A stretch of 64,000 nucleotides of DNA from Astrocystis sublimbata (taxonomy: Eukaryota > Ascomycota > Sordariomycetes > Xylariales > Xylariaceae): assembly GCA_022453515.1 (NCBI GenBank), contig JAJNNY010000025.1, positions 248,001 to 312,000 on the forward strand. Reading direction: 5' to 3'. This document shows positions 12,892-24,076 of this stretch, one piece after another (the first letter of the stretch is position 1; each line of letters starts with the position of its first letter). The notes below the pieces were generated by a model. It made no database searches. It saw nothing but the letters and a program-made list of their open reading frames with translations, and had not been told where the DNA came from. The position numbers were made by a program, and so were the translations under genes.

Positions 12892-13401
12892 TATTGGCTC
12901 AGCAGCTGGGTACCTGGGTAGACAATAAGGTAGAAAAGGCAACGTTAACGGCGCCGGTGATAGAAAAATAGAGACGTGGTCTCGGCAAAAATAATGCTAG
13001 GTACTAATAAAATGGGAAGTTAGGGTGCACAAAATAATTGCCCCTTGTTAATATACTTGTATGTTTAACTTAATGATACCCTTGCCAGCGGTGTACCAGC
13101 GGTGTGCTACAATGATCTGCTACGTTTGATGTACCGAGATATACAACGATGTATTAGTGTGCCAAAGCCCCCGAGTGTTAATAGGTATTGATATGTGCAT
13201 TTGTTTTTACTAAAGAATATATACAATGAAGTATTCGCTGATTGTGCGAAAAATGAACAATGAGAATTTCCCATGAACCGCTGGACATGCGTAACGTCAA
13301 ATAAAGACCAATCTGCATGAATTGCAGTCACAACATTTCGCGAAACCGAAACCTATGTCACTTGGCTCCTTCAAATAGACGTCTGAGTGGCATGTATACC
13401 T
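12892..13401. other. Intergenic between convergent genes
   Basis: An AT-rich 0.5-kb stretch between the 3' ends of the 12322 gene and the chitinase. It contains a near-duplicate of accagcggtgt at about 13085-13107. No gene is seen. Confidence 0.5.
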
Positions 13402-14493
13402 CTAGCATGGAGACCCAGTGGTGAGAATTGACTTGGCCTGCTGGGCATAAGTACAGCCGTTCACTACGTTAGAATCCGAGAACCCAGCAGACCACATCAT
13501 AATGCCGCTGAACCTATCATGACCCTTGTACTCGTCCACAATCTCAGAGAGTTGATCCGGCGTAGCATAATACGTCTCGCCAGCCGGGCCTCCGTTGGCA
13601 GCCAGCGGCGCGGCTGGTACTCCGATGAACAGCTTCGCCTCAGCCGAAGGCGTGCCGGCGGTGTACTCGGCCCATTGGTCATAGTTGAAGGGGGCATTGC
13701 CGTTGATGGGCAGTGCGCACGGGTACGTGTAGTTGTTGTTATTGTAGAACTGGGGCCAGAGGTAGTCGAACTTGGCATTGTCGATGATCACCCCCATGTT
13801 CGGCTCAGGGATGGGGCATTGGGGTGCGCCGGTGATGTAGTAGCTATTGCTGGGATCTGATGCGAAATTGGAACGTAGTGCCTCGATCATTGCGGGATAG
13901 TACTCGTTACCGTGGTTGGCTTCGAGGTCTAGATCGAAACCGTTGACGAAGACGTCGCCAAAGGGTCGCGGGCCACCGGTAGAGCCAGAATTGCCGTACA
14001 CGTTCCACAAATTGTTCGCGATAGTGGTGGCCTCCGCTTCAGATGCCAAGGAGTAGGAACCGACCGCACCACCAAGTGATAGGATTATCTTGAGACCATT
14101 TGACTGGCATGTTGCAATGGCACTAGATAAGGCCTCGCAGTTCTGGCCTTGGCCTGCGTTGGTAATGAAACACGATTGCCCAATGGTGCCAGATGGAATC
14201 TCATTTCCGTTGCCATACTGATACAGGAAAGCCAGCACGATGATATCTATACCTGTATCTGGCGTGCAATACGTGGAGAGGTCGTTGTTCTCAACTGATG
14301 ACAAGTTAGCAGCACTTTTCAGGAGACGAACGAGTGCATTTCTAAACAGTTACTTACTGGTACCGCCACCGTTTTGGCCCCAGTAAACTACAGTCTCTCC
14401 GGCACTAGTTTGACGAGGAGCCATAGGCCGAGGAAGAGCAGCAGCTAGTCCAGCCAGAAGACCTAAGGCCGTGAATATTCGTGAAGACATCAT
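13402..14493 (-). CDS. Secreted class III chitinase (GH18)
   Basis: Endochitinase hydrolysing beta-1,4-GlcNAc chains with retention through the substrate acetamido group (family knowledge). Exons 14358-14493 and 13402-14294 are joined across a 63-nt intron with GTAAGT donor and CAG acceptor, giving 342 aa. A signal peptide is visible (MSSRIFTALGLLAGLAAALP). The mature start has VVYWGQNGGGT-IENNDLSTYC, the classic class III N-terminal strand. The catalytic signature NGFDLDLE fits DxxDxE with the acid Glu present. Neither a chitin-binding module nor a Ser/Thr tail follows, so this is a compact catalytic-domain-only enzyme. Two adjacent Met codons (14493 and 14490) could start it. It could act in nutrition, autolysis or antagonism; context does not decide. 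Confidence 0.93.
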
Positions 14494-15698
14494 TTCGAAA
14501 CTTTGTAGATATTGAGATTGTAAGTGGATTGAGAGAAATATGTACAATGAATGGAAGGTCCGTCAAGGATTTGTGATCTGACTTGATCTTAATAAGTTGG
14601 TAAATACACAACAGGCCGTAAGGTCCATCATGATGTATTTGTAGTCCAGGTCTAGTTGTAGATTTTGATCACCTTGAATCTTATCTCTATCTTTCGTTGG
14701 CCCCCGCAGCGGTATTGATTTGGGGACGTTACATGGCCCTAAGACGTAAATCCAAGTTGGAATATCTTGGACGGTTGATCTAACAGCTCAGTAGTTATGG
14801 GATGCACATATGGTGATGGTGGTTAGTTCATGGAACCTTCTAATCAAGTGTATGTTACCTACTCCAGGGTGAAGTCGACGCAGCTGTCGAGGTGGGCGTT
14901 TCATGTAGCACCTACTATTAGACCTAGTTAAAGCCAATTGGGTGTCAATAGAAGCCCCCATCTCAGGAACTATATCAGCGATCGGCAGTAACGTGGTGCT
15001 GTGAGGTATCATCTTAGTCTGTAATGTAGCAGCCATGAGGATGACTTCGGCATATAAGGGAAGGCGAGTTATTGTTCACGATGCCCCGACGCATGGGGTC
15101 ATCGTGGGATCATGACCAAACAGGGAGCTGACACCAGTCGGCTGGGTTAATGTCGCATCGACCCGCTTTATCAGGAACAGAAATGCCAATCTGAGTATAG
15201 GCAACCTGCCTAATCGCTTCCCATTGAGCGAAGCTAAGATTAGACAATAATATTCGAAAAAGGCAGGTCGCCAGCAGCATATTTAAACTTTAGAGGTTGG
15301 CACGTGCCATTACTGTGGTGTGGTGTAGGTAGTACTTGATCACTCTCTTATCATGCTGTTATCTCTGCCGACACTCGGAGACTTGTATGCGATAGGGTCA
15401 GTCAAGCCAATATTTGATTCCCTTCGCGAATTACGAGAGCTGTTGGCCATGATTGGATAGAATCTGACCAGCACATATGGGCCAGCTCGAGTCAGGACAT
15501 GGATGAGGTTAGTAGCGACCGCTCAACAAATCATCACAGCTCTCTCTCAGGCTGTACCTTCAGAGATGGTGAGGCAGGAACAGGCAAGGCGAGGAATCTA
15601 ATACCAAGGCTTCAAGGTTTGCGTCAGCATTTGTTTATTATAAGTTTGCATTGATATAAGTGGATAGGTAGAGAACCTTTCGTAATTCATATGCCAGA
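14494..15698. other. Intergenic, chitinase upstream to Snu66 3' end
   Basis: Holds the chitinase promoter (minus strand) and the Snu66 3' flank. A TATTTAAA-like element lies at about 15279-15286 on the plus strand without a following ORF. No credible gene, transposon end or RNA gene was seen. Confidence 0.5.
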
Positions 15699-17666
15699 TT
15701 AGGCCAATCTGACACCCGCCTCTCTCCGCGTACGAGTCTGGTGAGCAGCTGCTGAGCTCATACCAACATTTTGACTCGCATCCAACACACTCTGGGCTTC
15801 ATGGCGTTTCTCATCTTCGATTTTCTTCAGGCGCTTATCCGTCTTGCCCTTTCCTGAACCTTTACCATGGAAGGCGTGACTTAAATGCTTGAAAGCATCC
15901 TTCTGGCCAAGTAGACGACCGTCATCGTCAACATATTTGAGATCGACGCTGGGCTTGTATCCTTTGTTGAACAGTTCGGCCATTTGCCGAGAAGCCTGCT
16001 GGTCTCGGGCATTGTTCTGCTGGCGGGCCCATTGTTCGCGTTCCTGCACTGACATTCGATCCAGTCGGCCACCCTGTCGGTCACGCTCACGTTGGTTTCG
16101 AGTGGTCTGCTCGAGTTCTTCCTCGCGCCTCCGCTTCTCGGCAAGGAAAGATTGTTGGCGGCGGAAGTTATCGTTCTTCTCTCCAGACCCTTCATCATTG
16201 ACAAGACGACGCTCTCTCAAAATCTGTAGAACATTACCAATGCCAACCCCAGCACCTATGGTTTTCTCTTCATCAACGCCAATAGCGGCTGCTTCATCTT
16301 GCACGGATGCCTCCTCTGTGGCAAGAGCTTTGACAGTATCTCCGTCATCCCTCATCGGCTGATCTTCGTCCGATTCGTCTTCCATGGCTGTGACAACGTG
16401 ACGCTGAGGCGATGCAGCTCTACGTGCTTTGCGCTCCTCTATATCCTCTTTCGTGAGACCTGAAACGAACTCGGAGATTTCATCAATGACGAGGCCGCCT
16501 TCTTGGTCTCCTCGAGTGTCATTGTTATCCTCATTCTGGGCCTCGTCACGTAGTTGGCGAGCCAGATCTTCCGGGCGCACTCTCTTTCGCTTCTTCAGAG
16601 CATTTCGTCTCTGAGCAGCTAGCGTGGCTTGCAAGTCCTCATCGTCGACGAGCTCTGAATCTTCAGTCTTGCGTTTCCGGCTAACAAATCCAGCTCCTGA
16701 ATCAATGTCCATAGAGTTCTCCTCGGGTGGTTGAGTGGGATTGATGTCATCGTCATCTAGGGGGCGCTGCCTAGTTGACTTGGACTTTTTCTTCTTGGGC
16801 TTCTTGACCTTGACTTCCGAGACATCTAAATAGTCCGAGGCCGGCTGCAGCTCTTCCAAGAAATCTAGGCTTATTTGTTGAAGTTGTGGGGCTTGGTGCT
16901 GTCCCAGCGAGAGGGTAGGCTGTACGCTGTTACCTTGACCGTCGAGTGTAAACCGTTTCACCTTCTTTCCGCTGATCTCTTCGTCGTACTGAGAGAGGAT
17001 GTTCTGGTCGCCTGTTTCGTTGATTTCGTGAGGGTCGTAGATGGGCTTCTTCTTCTTCAAGTTGAGCTTCTCGCCGAGCTTCTCACGTTCCAGCAACTGT
17101 ATGTTCTCTAACTCATCGCCCTCGTCATCATCTGCAAGGACATCTCGATCGGCGAGAGTGAGGATTTGTTCGTCGCCGTCTTCGAAGGCATCCATTTCAT
17201 GGCGCACTTTGACGCCACCAAGGTCTTTCGATGTGTATTGAGCCGCTGCTGCCGCCGCGGCCTTGGCAGCCTTCGTCTCGTCGTCCGCCTTCCGGGACTT
17301 ATCGATCTTCTTCTGCCGCTTGTTCTGGCTTGCCAGCCACGATTTGGCATCGAGCTCCCCGTCATCGTCAATGTCGCCAAGACCTTTGCCTTGTAGTGCC
17401 TTAGACCGTTGCGCAGCGTCGCGTGCCTTCTTGATGTCTGCCGCCTGCTTCTCGCGTCGCCTTTTCGCAAGCTCAGCGTCTTGGATCTTTTTGTAGTTAT
17501 CGTAAGCGGCGGCTTCTCGTGTCTCTAGAGTGCTCGCCAGTTCTTCGCCATCTGGCGCTGGTGACTGCTCTCTGAACTGAGGACCGCTCGCGCCGGGGAC
17601 GGGCAAGGGCTTCATGCCCATGGACACGCGGAGACGGTTTGTCTCCTCGATCGTGGCGGCGTCCAT
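15699..17666 (-). CDS. snu66: U4/U6.U5 tri-snRNP protein Snu66 / SART1 homolog
   Basis: Nuclear spliceosome component of the U4/U6.U5 tri-snRNP, needed for spliceosome activation (family knowledge). One uninterrupted 655-aa frame begins MDAATIEETNRLRVSMGMKPLPVP, the conserved SART-1 N-terminus. Next comes a highly charged region with ETREAAAYDNYKKIQDAE and GLGDIDD..AKSWLASQNKRQKK. The central conserved blocks include VRHEMDAFEDGDEQILTLADRDVL. The C-terminal SART1 block has GVGIGNVLQILRERRLV and DRMSVQEREQWARQ, then PSVDLKYVDDDGRLLGQKDAFKHLSHAFHGKGSGKGKTDKRLKKIEDE. Length and domain order match fungal family members. It is intronless, unlike most neighbours. Upstream DNA at 17667-18060 is CT-rich and is the likely promoter. 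Confidence 0.95.
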   Translation of the reverse strand: MDAATIEETNRLRVSMGMKPLPVPGASGPQFREQSPAPDGEELASTLETREAAAYDNYKKIQDAELAKRRREKQAADIKKARDAAQRSKALQGKGLGDIDDDGELDAKSWLASQNKRQKKIDKSRKADDETKAAKAAAAAAAQYTSKDLGGVKVRHEMDAFEDGDEQILTLADRDVLADDDEGDELENIQLLEREKLGEKLNLKKKKPIYDPHEINETGDQNILSQYDEEISGKKVKRFTLDGQGNSVQPTLSLGQHQAPQLQQISLDFLEELQPASDYLDVSEVKVKKPKKKKSKSTRQRPLDDDDINPTQPPEENSMDIDSGAGFVSRKRKTEDSELVDDEDLQATLAAQRRNALKKRKRVRPEDLARQLRDEAQNEDNNDTRGDQEGGLVIDEISEFVSGLTKEDIEERKARRAASPQRHVVTAMEDESDEDQPMRDDGDTVKALATEEASVQDEAAAIGVDEEKTIGAGVGIGNVLQILRERRLVNDEGSGEKNDNFRRQQSFLAEKRRREEELEQTTRNQRERDRQGGRLDRMSVQEREQWARQQNNARDQQASRQMAELFNKGYKPSVDLKYVDDDGRLLGQKDAFKHLSHAFHGKGSGKGKTDKRLKKIEDEKRHEAQSVLDASQNVGMSSAAAHQTRTRREAGVRLA

Positions 17667-19186
17667 CTTGGAAACAACAATCTATGGGAAGTGAATTATT
17701 TGGTGGAGGATACCGGTTGAGATGATGCGACCGGACTGCTTCGGTTGCAGTCAAAGGACACGACGTGTAGGCGATGATACCTAGGTAGGTAGGCCGAGGG
17801 TTTGGGTGTCGCGACTTGCGGTGTTCAAGGCCTGCGGCAACTTGAGGACCCGCATTAGGATCTAGGATCAGCTCACCAGCCACAGCCATATGATGAGTCA
17901 GCACATGAGCCACTCAGACGTGCTCCGCTTTATGCACCCCACTTTGGAAGACCTTGTCTGCTATTTAAGCTACCAGAATTTTTCACTCCCAGCGCGTTTC
18001 CCTTCTCCTTCCTTCAACCACCGACCTGTGCCCGGTCGTCCTCTGTTCGCTTCGCGAATTCAGAGTTGATGGCCGCGGCAGCCCGATTTCCTATGGAATC
18101 ATCACTTTCGCCATGGTGTCAGTCCAAATCACAGGTCGCAGAGTAATCAGTGCAGGGTTCCTGAGCTCGCCGTCAGGTTGAGCTCGGTGCTCTGTATCTG
18201 GAGACCGTATATTCCAAAACCACAGCCGAGATCCTTGAACTATGAGGTGGGGGAAAACCATGCGATGTCTACAATCCTTTCATAACATTTCGTAGAGTCT
18301 GCTCTGCAGTCTTCGTCACTGGGGAGCGATATCTTAGAAAAAGTTGAGGCATGTTACCCATGCCATGTCAGCTCGTGTAGTCAAGCATGGTCTCTGTACA
18401 GTCTTGGCGCGGATACTTGAACTTCCAGATTGTTAACGTCAATGCGAAGCCAGGATGTTTCGTGTGAAGCCCGATCTCCACGCGCGACAAACAACCATCT
18501 GAAGGCACCTCCGTCGGCTGGGTCCCTGGCGAGCTACTACAAGACCTTGCTCGGCTGAGAGGAAGCTAGGTGGGTACTGGTACGCGGGTTTCCGCTGCAT
18601 CAGGCGATGATTTGGACGAGTCGCTTTGGTTATCTTTCAGGGCTAGGAAACAAAAAGTGCGTGACAATGTCAAGCATGATTTGAAAACCGAGTTGGTGAA
18701 CGACGACACGTGGTAGACCGCATTGTGATATTCTCACGCCAATTTACAAATAGCATGTTGATCATGCGGATCCTGTCATCTGTCTACTGCACAAATGTGC
18801 CTATCGAGCATATGTCCTGTTGATGTTCGATATTATAGGCCCTCGTGCCTGCATCATGCATGGATATGTCTATGCCAAACTGTACAGCAAGATGATGCTG
18901 AACAAGATGCATGGTAGCCGACATGGCGGGGTCTCGGTGACAGTAGCACCGAAGCCAACTTCTTAGTTTTCGGTCCCAGGCCACGTGAGGAAATCTGCAC
19001 CGGCGCACAGGTTGCCCGTTGTAGTGACTACCCCCATATGCGGCTGTCAGAAAAGCCGGCCCGAACGAAAAGCTGGGGTAGGGCCCACCAGAGATCTTGT
19101 GGTTTCGGTGGCAGTATAGTTCTGAGTTCGTCAAATGTTTCCTTCTCCGATTACCACTTCATTGTTGGCACTAATTCGCAGTAGAC

Positions 19187-19216
19187 ATGCTATGCTATGC
19201 TATGCTATGCTATGCT
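19187..19216. repeat. Microsatellite, six ATGCT units
   Basis: Six perfect tandem copies of the pentamer ATGCT in gene-free DNA. Likely length-variable between strains. Confidence 0.95.
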
Positions 19217-21566
19217 GTGAAGTGCCAGCGACGAGCATTGGGCGGCTGTATGAAGGGGTGAAGAAGCACACCATCCCACATCGTGCTAACGACTTTGAGC
19301 ACCGCGCACATACCCCGACCGCGTGCAGACCCAAGGAGCCAGGGTACTGCAGAAGGGCCGAACCAGATGTGAGAAACAAGAACCCATCGATTATTTCTAT
19401 GGCCGGCATGCCAATGCAGCCGATCTTATTAGTGTCTGCAAATGTCATCCAGATTTGAAGCGACAAAGTGGACGTTGTCGACGGTCAGCTCTCTGGAACC
19501 ATGCAGCTGTGACAGCGGGAAGGTTTTCGGGAACGGGAAGTTCTTCAGGATGTTATTAATCATCTTCGCTCTTGCTCTTGTCGTCCAGTGTCATTGAACT
19601 TCTTCTTCAAGAGGCTAGAAGAGAGAGGATGCTGTCTGTATATCGATCTAGTAGCGAGGCATTGACCTATTGATAGTGTCGAATCTCACCTGAACCTAGC
19701 TGTAGTTTCTCAAATCTTCATCCACTGAAGAACCATACTGGTATGCTATGTATACTACCTTACCGAAGACCGCCTGGAATTTGACTTGTTGATCACTACT
19801 GTGCTGATGGAGGGAGTCATACGATATGCGCATCAGATCTCAGAACCTAGGAAAGCTTGACTGCCATTGTAATAGTATACCACATAAGATGTTTCGATTA
19901 CAAATGAGTACGATACGACAGCAATACCTCTCCCAACCCACCACACTCTACACGCCTTTACAGAACATCCCTTCATGATTGAAGCAAAGTGAAGCCGTCA
20001 TATAGACCCACATGCCATGGCTAATGGACGGGCCTGCATCGAGAATATCAGCAAGGCATTATCTCGGCTGGGAAAGTGGATGCTGTGAAAGACATTGAGA
20101 GTCACGCGCTCTTCCGCAATTTGCCTATGACCCTGAATTTACTGAGGGCCATATCAAATTCGGGTCGACAGTGGGGCACATAGAGCCCACCAGTTCGGAT
20201 GGAAAGGCACACGTGCTGTTGACTCTTGAGGCTCTGTCTTCTGAGACAGGATCACCACGTTTGAACAACAGATGAATTTGAGCGCATCATGCAAATGGAA
20301 AGTCCCTGCTGCTCCTCTGCAGGACCAAGAGATTGTCTACATCATGCCAATGAAGATTGTCAAGTATGGTGATATATTGGTCACCTCTCAAAACTCAAAG
20401 CCTTTTAATCCAAACACTAAGGGTGGCAGACCGAGATGATAACCAATCTCAGACTGACATGTGCGTTGCCTGAGGCGCCATCAGCTATGCCGGCATCATG
20501 TTGAGCACCTGTGTCGGCAGCATCAACCGGGATTAGAAGAGGTATGCATAGCGACTTCGTCTCCGATATCCAGCCATCAACAAGCAGCCGTGTTTGACAC
20601 AAAATCACATGCAAAGCGCTACCTGTTGCTGCCACTATGTAGGTAGGGATGGTATTATAGCAAAGTGGGCTGAATGCTGTCAAGTGCGCAGTGCGTTCTG
20701 GTCCGCCAAATCCAAGCTTTCGCATCCTTTGGGATTGGCCGAAATATGTGGCATTCGCTAAGGTTCCTGCGTACACGATCCCCTCTCCTCTCTGCGGTTT
20801 ATCTGAGGCTCGGCGTTTTAAGCAACTTGATCACACCATTGAACGTGAGATGATAGGGAACAGATACTGTGAAATTAACAGCTCTGTTGATCAGCAATCG
20901 CGTACTATAAAATCAATGATATAGCAGACCTAGCCCTACCGAGTGAAGCCATGCTACCGGCTACCCTACTTAGGCAGGTAGGTAGGTGTGGTCAAACCCA
21001 CCTTGAGGTTTACTTACAGAATCATTGACAACTCGCGTAGGGAATCGCGTGAACCTAGGTACGTACAAGTACACGCAGCGCGTAGGGCCGGACTAGGATT
21101 ATTTTACCTTACCTAGGTAGGCTCGCTAGGTACCTTAAGGTAGGTCCGCAGTTACAGTACACCACCCATCACTCACTGTCGAGACTGTACCTTATTGCCG
21201 CGCAACCCCAACCCCCCAACCCCGGACCATCCGTCTAAGTACCCCAGCTTCTCCACAATCCGACCAACGGCTCACCGAACCCAAGTTGCCAAGCACCCCC
21301 GTCCAGGCGGCCCACGACCCCATCCTTCAACATCCTCCCCGGAATCTGTTTCCTAATCGATATCTGCCGCCACCCCCAAGCCTACCATAGCTACCTCGCA
21401 TCTTCCACGGCGGGCCGACTCGAAATCTCAAACCTCTCCGAACCCATGCTGCAGCGGTAGTTACCGTCCATGGTCAACACGTCATCAAGAGACCGGTATG
21501 GGGCCCTCGCTCATCCCATCGGCGCGGAGGACCCAGACATCCAGAGTCGGGCTAATTTCCATCTTG

Positions 21567-21594
21567 GAGTAGCGAGTAGCGAGTAGCGAGTAGC
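21567..21594. repeat. Tandem repeat, four GAGTAGC units
   Basis: Four perfect 7-bp copies, 260-290 bases upstream of the glucoamylase start codon and so inside its presumed promoter. Confidence 0.9.
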
Positions 21595-21771
21595 AAGGCA
21601 GCATCCTCGGCCGTCGTGGCAAAGCTTACGCTCTTGCGCTCGGTCCCTCAGCAAGAGAATCGGCCCTTTGGCCAGCGTCCAACGCGACATCGCGAGCCTT
21701 CCGACGCTCCTGGATGACCCTAGCCTGCGAAGCGGGCCTCTCACGATGACCTCGCCCGGCCTCGGCAATCT

Positions 21772-21778
21772 TATATAA
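21772..21778 (+). promoter_or_regulatory. TATA box of glucoamylase
   Basis: TATATAA lies 76 bases before ATG 21854, a normal distance for filamentous fungi. The earlier in-frame ATG at 21785 is only seven bases past this box and should lie upstream of the transcript start. The box therefore decides the start in favour of 21854. Confidence 0.7.
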
Positions 21779-21853
21779 GTCGAGATGGACCTCGTCCAAA
21801 ATGTCACTTCAGCACTCCTCCCCATCACCAGCAGTCAACTCCTACAGCCCATC

Positions 21854-23878
21854 ATGCACGGTGTTTCCTCCCTCCTGCTTCTGGGCAGCTGTGCCGTCCA
21901 GTCCGTCCTCGGTCGCCCCGACGTTTCGAAGGCGCGGCGCGAGGGCGTACTGCTCAAGCGTGCCGTAGACGACTTCATCGCCACCGAGTCAGACCTCGCC
22001 ATCGAGCAACTCCTGTGCAACATTGGCGCCAACGGCTGCCACGCCGATGGAGCTGGTCCCGGCTTGGTTGTTGCATCACCCTCCAAGAGCGATCCAGACT
22101 GTAAGTACTGATCCGGTTTTACCCCATGTGCTGGACGAGACGCTCATATCCTCACAGACTGGTACACTTGGACCAGAGATGCCGCACTCGTGTTCAAGGC
22201 CTTGGTCGAAAGACTGGAAAACGAGTACGATGCTGATATTCAGACGGAGATCGTAAACTACATCGTTGCTCAGTCGAAACTCCAAACGGTTTCCAACCCG
22301 TCAGGTGATCTGTCGGACGGCCGAGGGCTTGGAGAGGCCAAGTACCAGGTCGATGGCACTGCCTTCACCGATGCCTGGGGCCGTCCTCAGCGCGACGGCC
22401 CAGCCCTTCGTGCGATCACCATGATCAAGTACTCGAAGTGGTTGGTGGCCAACGGATACAAAGACACGGCTACCGATCTGGTCTGGCCCGTCATTCGCAA
22501 TGATCTGGCTTATGTTGCTCAGTACTGGAACCAGACAGGCTTCGATCTCTGGGAAGAAGTGCAGGGAAGCTCTTTCTTCACCGTCGCGTCTCAGCACCGG
22601 GCTCTGGTTGAGGGCAACGCTCTGGCCAAGTCTTTGGGGGACAGCTGCAGCTACTGCGACGACATTGCACCCCAAGTGCTCTGTTTCCTCCAGACCTTCT
22701 GGGCTGACTCAGAAGGATATGTGATCTCGAACATCAACGCCAACAACGGCCGATCTGGCAAGGACGCAAACTCAGCCCTCACCGCCAACCACAACTTCGA
22801 CCCTGCTCTTGAATGTGATGCTGCCACTTTCCAGCCATGCAGTGACAAAGCTCTATCTAGCCACAAGGTCTGGGTTGATTCTTTCCGCGATATCTATAGC
22901 ATCAACTCCGGTATCGATACAGGAGCCGCCGTTGCCGTTGGCAGATATCCCGAGGACACCTACTACAACGGAAACCCCTGGTACCTGAACACCCTCGCTG
23001 CTGCCGAGCAGCTTTACAGCGCGATGTACGTCTGGGACAAGATGGGTTCAATCACTGTCACAGACACTTCTCTCGAATTCTTCAAGGCTCTCGTCTCTTC
23101 TGTCAGCGCGGACACATACGACTCAGACTCGGACACTTACAAGTCGATCATGGACGCTGTTTCTACATACGCCGATGGCTTCATTGCCATTGTCCAAAAG
23201 TACGCAGACGATGATGGTCATATGGCCGAGCAATTCGACCGAAACAACGGCGGATCTCTGTCTGCTACGGACTTGACCTGGTCTTACGCCTCCTTCCTCT
23301 CTGCTGTAGCTCGTCGCCAAGGAATCGTGCCCGGTGGCTGGGCCGGGGACGATGCTGCAGCAACATCTGTGCCTGACTCCTGTATGGCTACATCTGTGGG
23401 CGGATCTTACTCGACCGCGATTATCTCGGATTTCCCTGCCGGCCAAACCCCTAGCAGCGGTGGCTCATCCCCATCCACAACCATGACTGGCACGGCCACT
23501 ACAACCAAGGCCACTACGACGAAGGCTACTGCCACCAAGACCACTACCGCTTGTGCTCAAGCCACGGCCATTTCCATTACATTCACCGTCAAGAAAGAGA
23601 CCCAGTTCGGCCAGACCGTCAAGATCGTAGGCAACAACGCCAAGCTCGGCAACTGGGATACCAGCAAGGGTGTTGCTCTAAGTGCTTCCAAGTACACTAA
23701 CAGCAACCCGGTGTGGTCTGGCGCGGTCGAAATGCCCGTTGGTGAGAAGGTGCAATACAAGTACATTGTGACCAACAAAGACGGCTCGGTTGTCTGGGAA
23801 GCTGACCCCAACCGCGCGTACTCTGTTGCTACAGGATGCAGCTCCGAGGCCGAGGCTGAGGATGTCTGGCAAAACTAG
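21854..23878 (+). CDS. glaA: Secreted glucoamylase, GH15 with CBM20
   Basis: Releases beta-D-glucose from non-reducing ends of starch (family knowledge). Exons 21854-22100 and 22158-23878 are joined across a 57-nt intron, giving 655 aa. Signal peptide MHGVSSLLLLGSCAVQSVLG is followed by a propeptide with LLKR (probable Kex2-type cleavage). GH15 domain: the conserved LLCNIGANGC and PDYWYTWTRD; the general acid Glu in DLWEEVQGSSFF; the catalytic base Glu in HMAEQFDRN. A Thr-rich linker with a TTTKAT-type repeat joins it to a C-terminal starch-binding CBM20 with KLGNWDTSKG and VVWEADPNRAY. Two-domain architecture and length are as in Aspergillus glucoamylases. The start is set by the signal peptide and the TATA position. 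Confidence 0.97.
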
Positions 23879-24076
23879 ACGTTCAAGAATGACTATCATG
23901 TATCCTTTTGCTGTGCATGAACCCTGGTTCGCCGGGGATGGAATGGGCGGATGTACGAATTAATGACTTGATGGGTTGTTGCGGTGTGGTTGATACCTTC
24001 TATTCTTCAGACATGTTCAAGATAGCGTTCTGGCAGATTACGACATACAAAACGTGATATCCTTACTTATCAGTGT

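Larger units (their letters stand above)
17667..21853. other. Long intergenic stretch, Snu66 to glucoamylase
   Basis: A 4.2-kb region without a supportable gene. It holds the Snu66 promoter, and a plus-strand TATTTAAG box near 17961 followed by pyrimidine-rich DNA and an ATG at 18068 that runs only 25 codons. It also holds an ATGCT pentamer array (19187-19216), a cluster of ACCTAGGT/AGGTAGGT words (20975-21150), a GAGTAGC tandem array (21567-21594) and the glucoamylase TATA box. Frames of 100-120 codons here have no domain character. Confidence 0.55.

Noticed and set aside
18068..18145. ATG after a TATTTAAG box and pyrimidine-rich DNA
   Set aside because: The frame closes after 25 codons, and no splice to a following exon of credible character could be found.
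18784..20776. Frames of 100-120 codons on the minus strand in the Snu66-glucoamylase gap
   Set aside because: No family motif, no splice support, and one lies next to the pentamer array. Probably chance.
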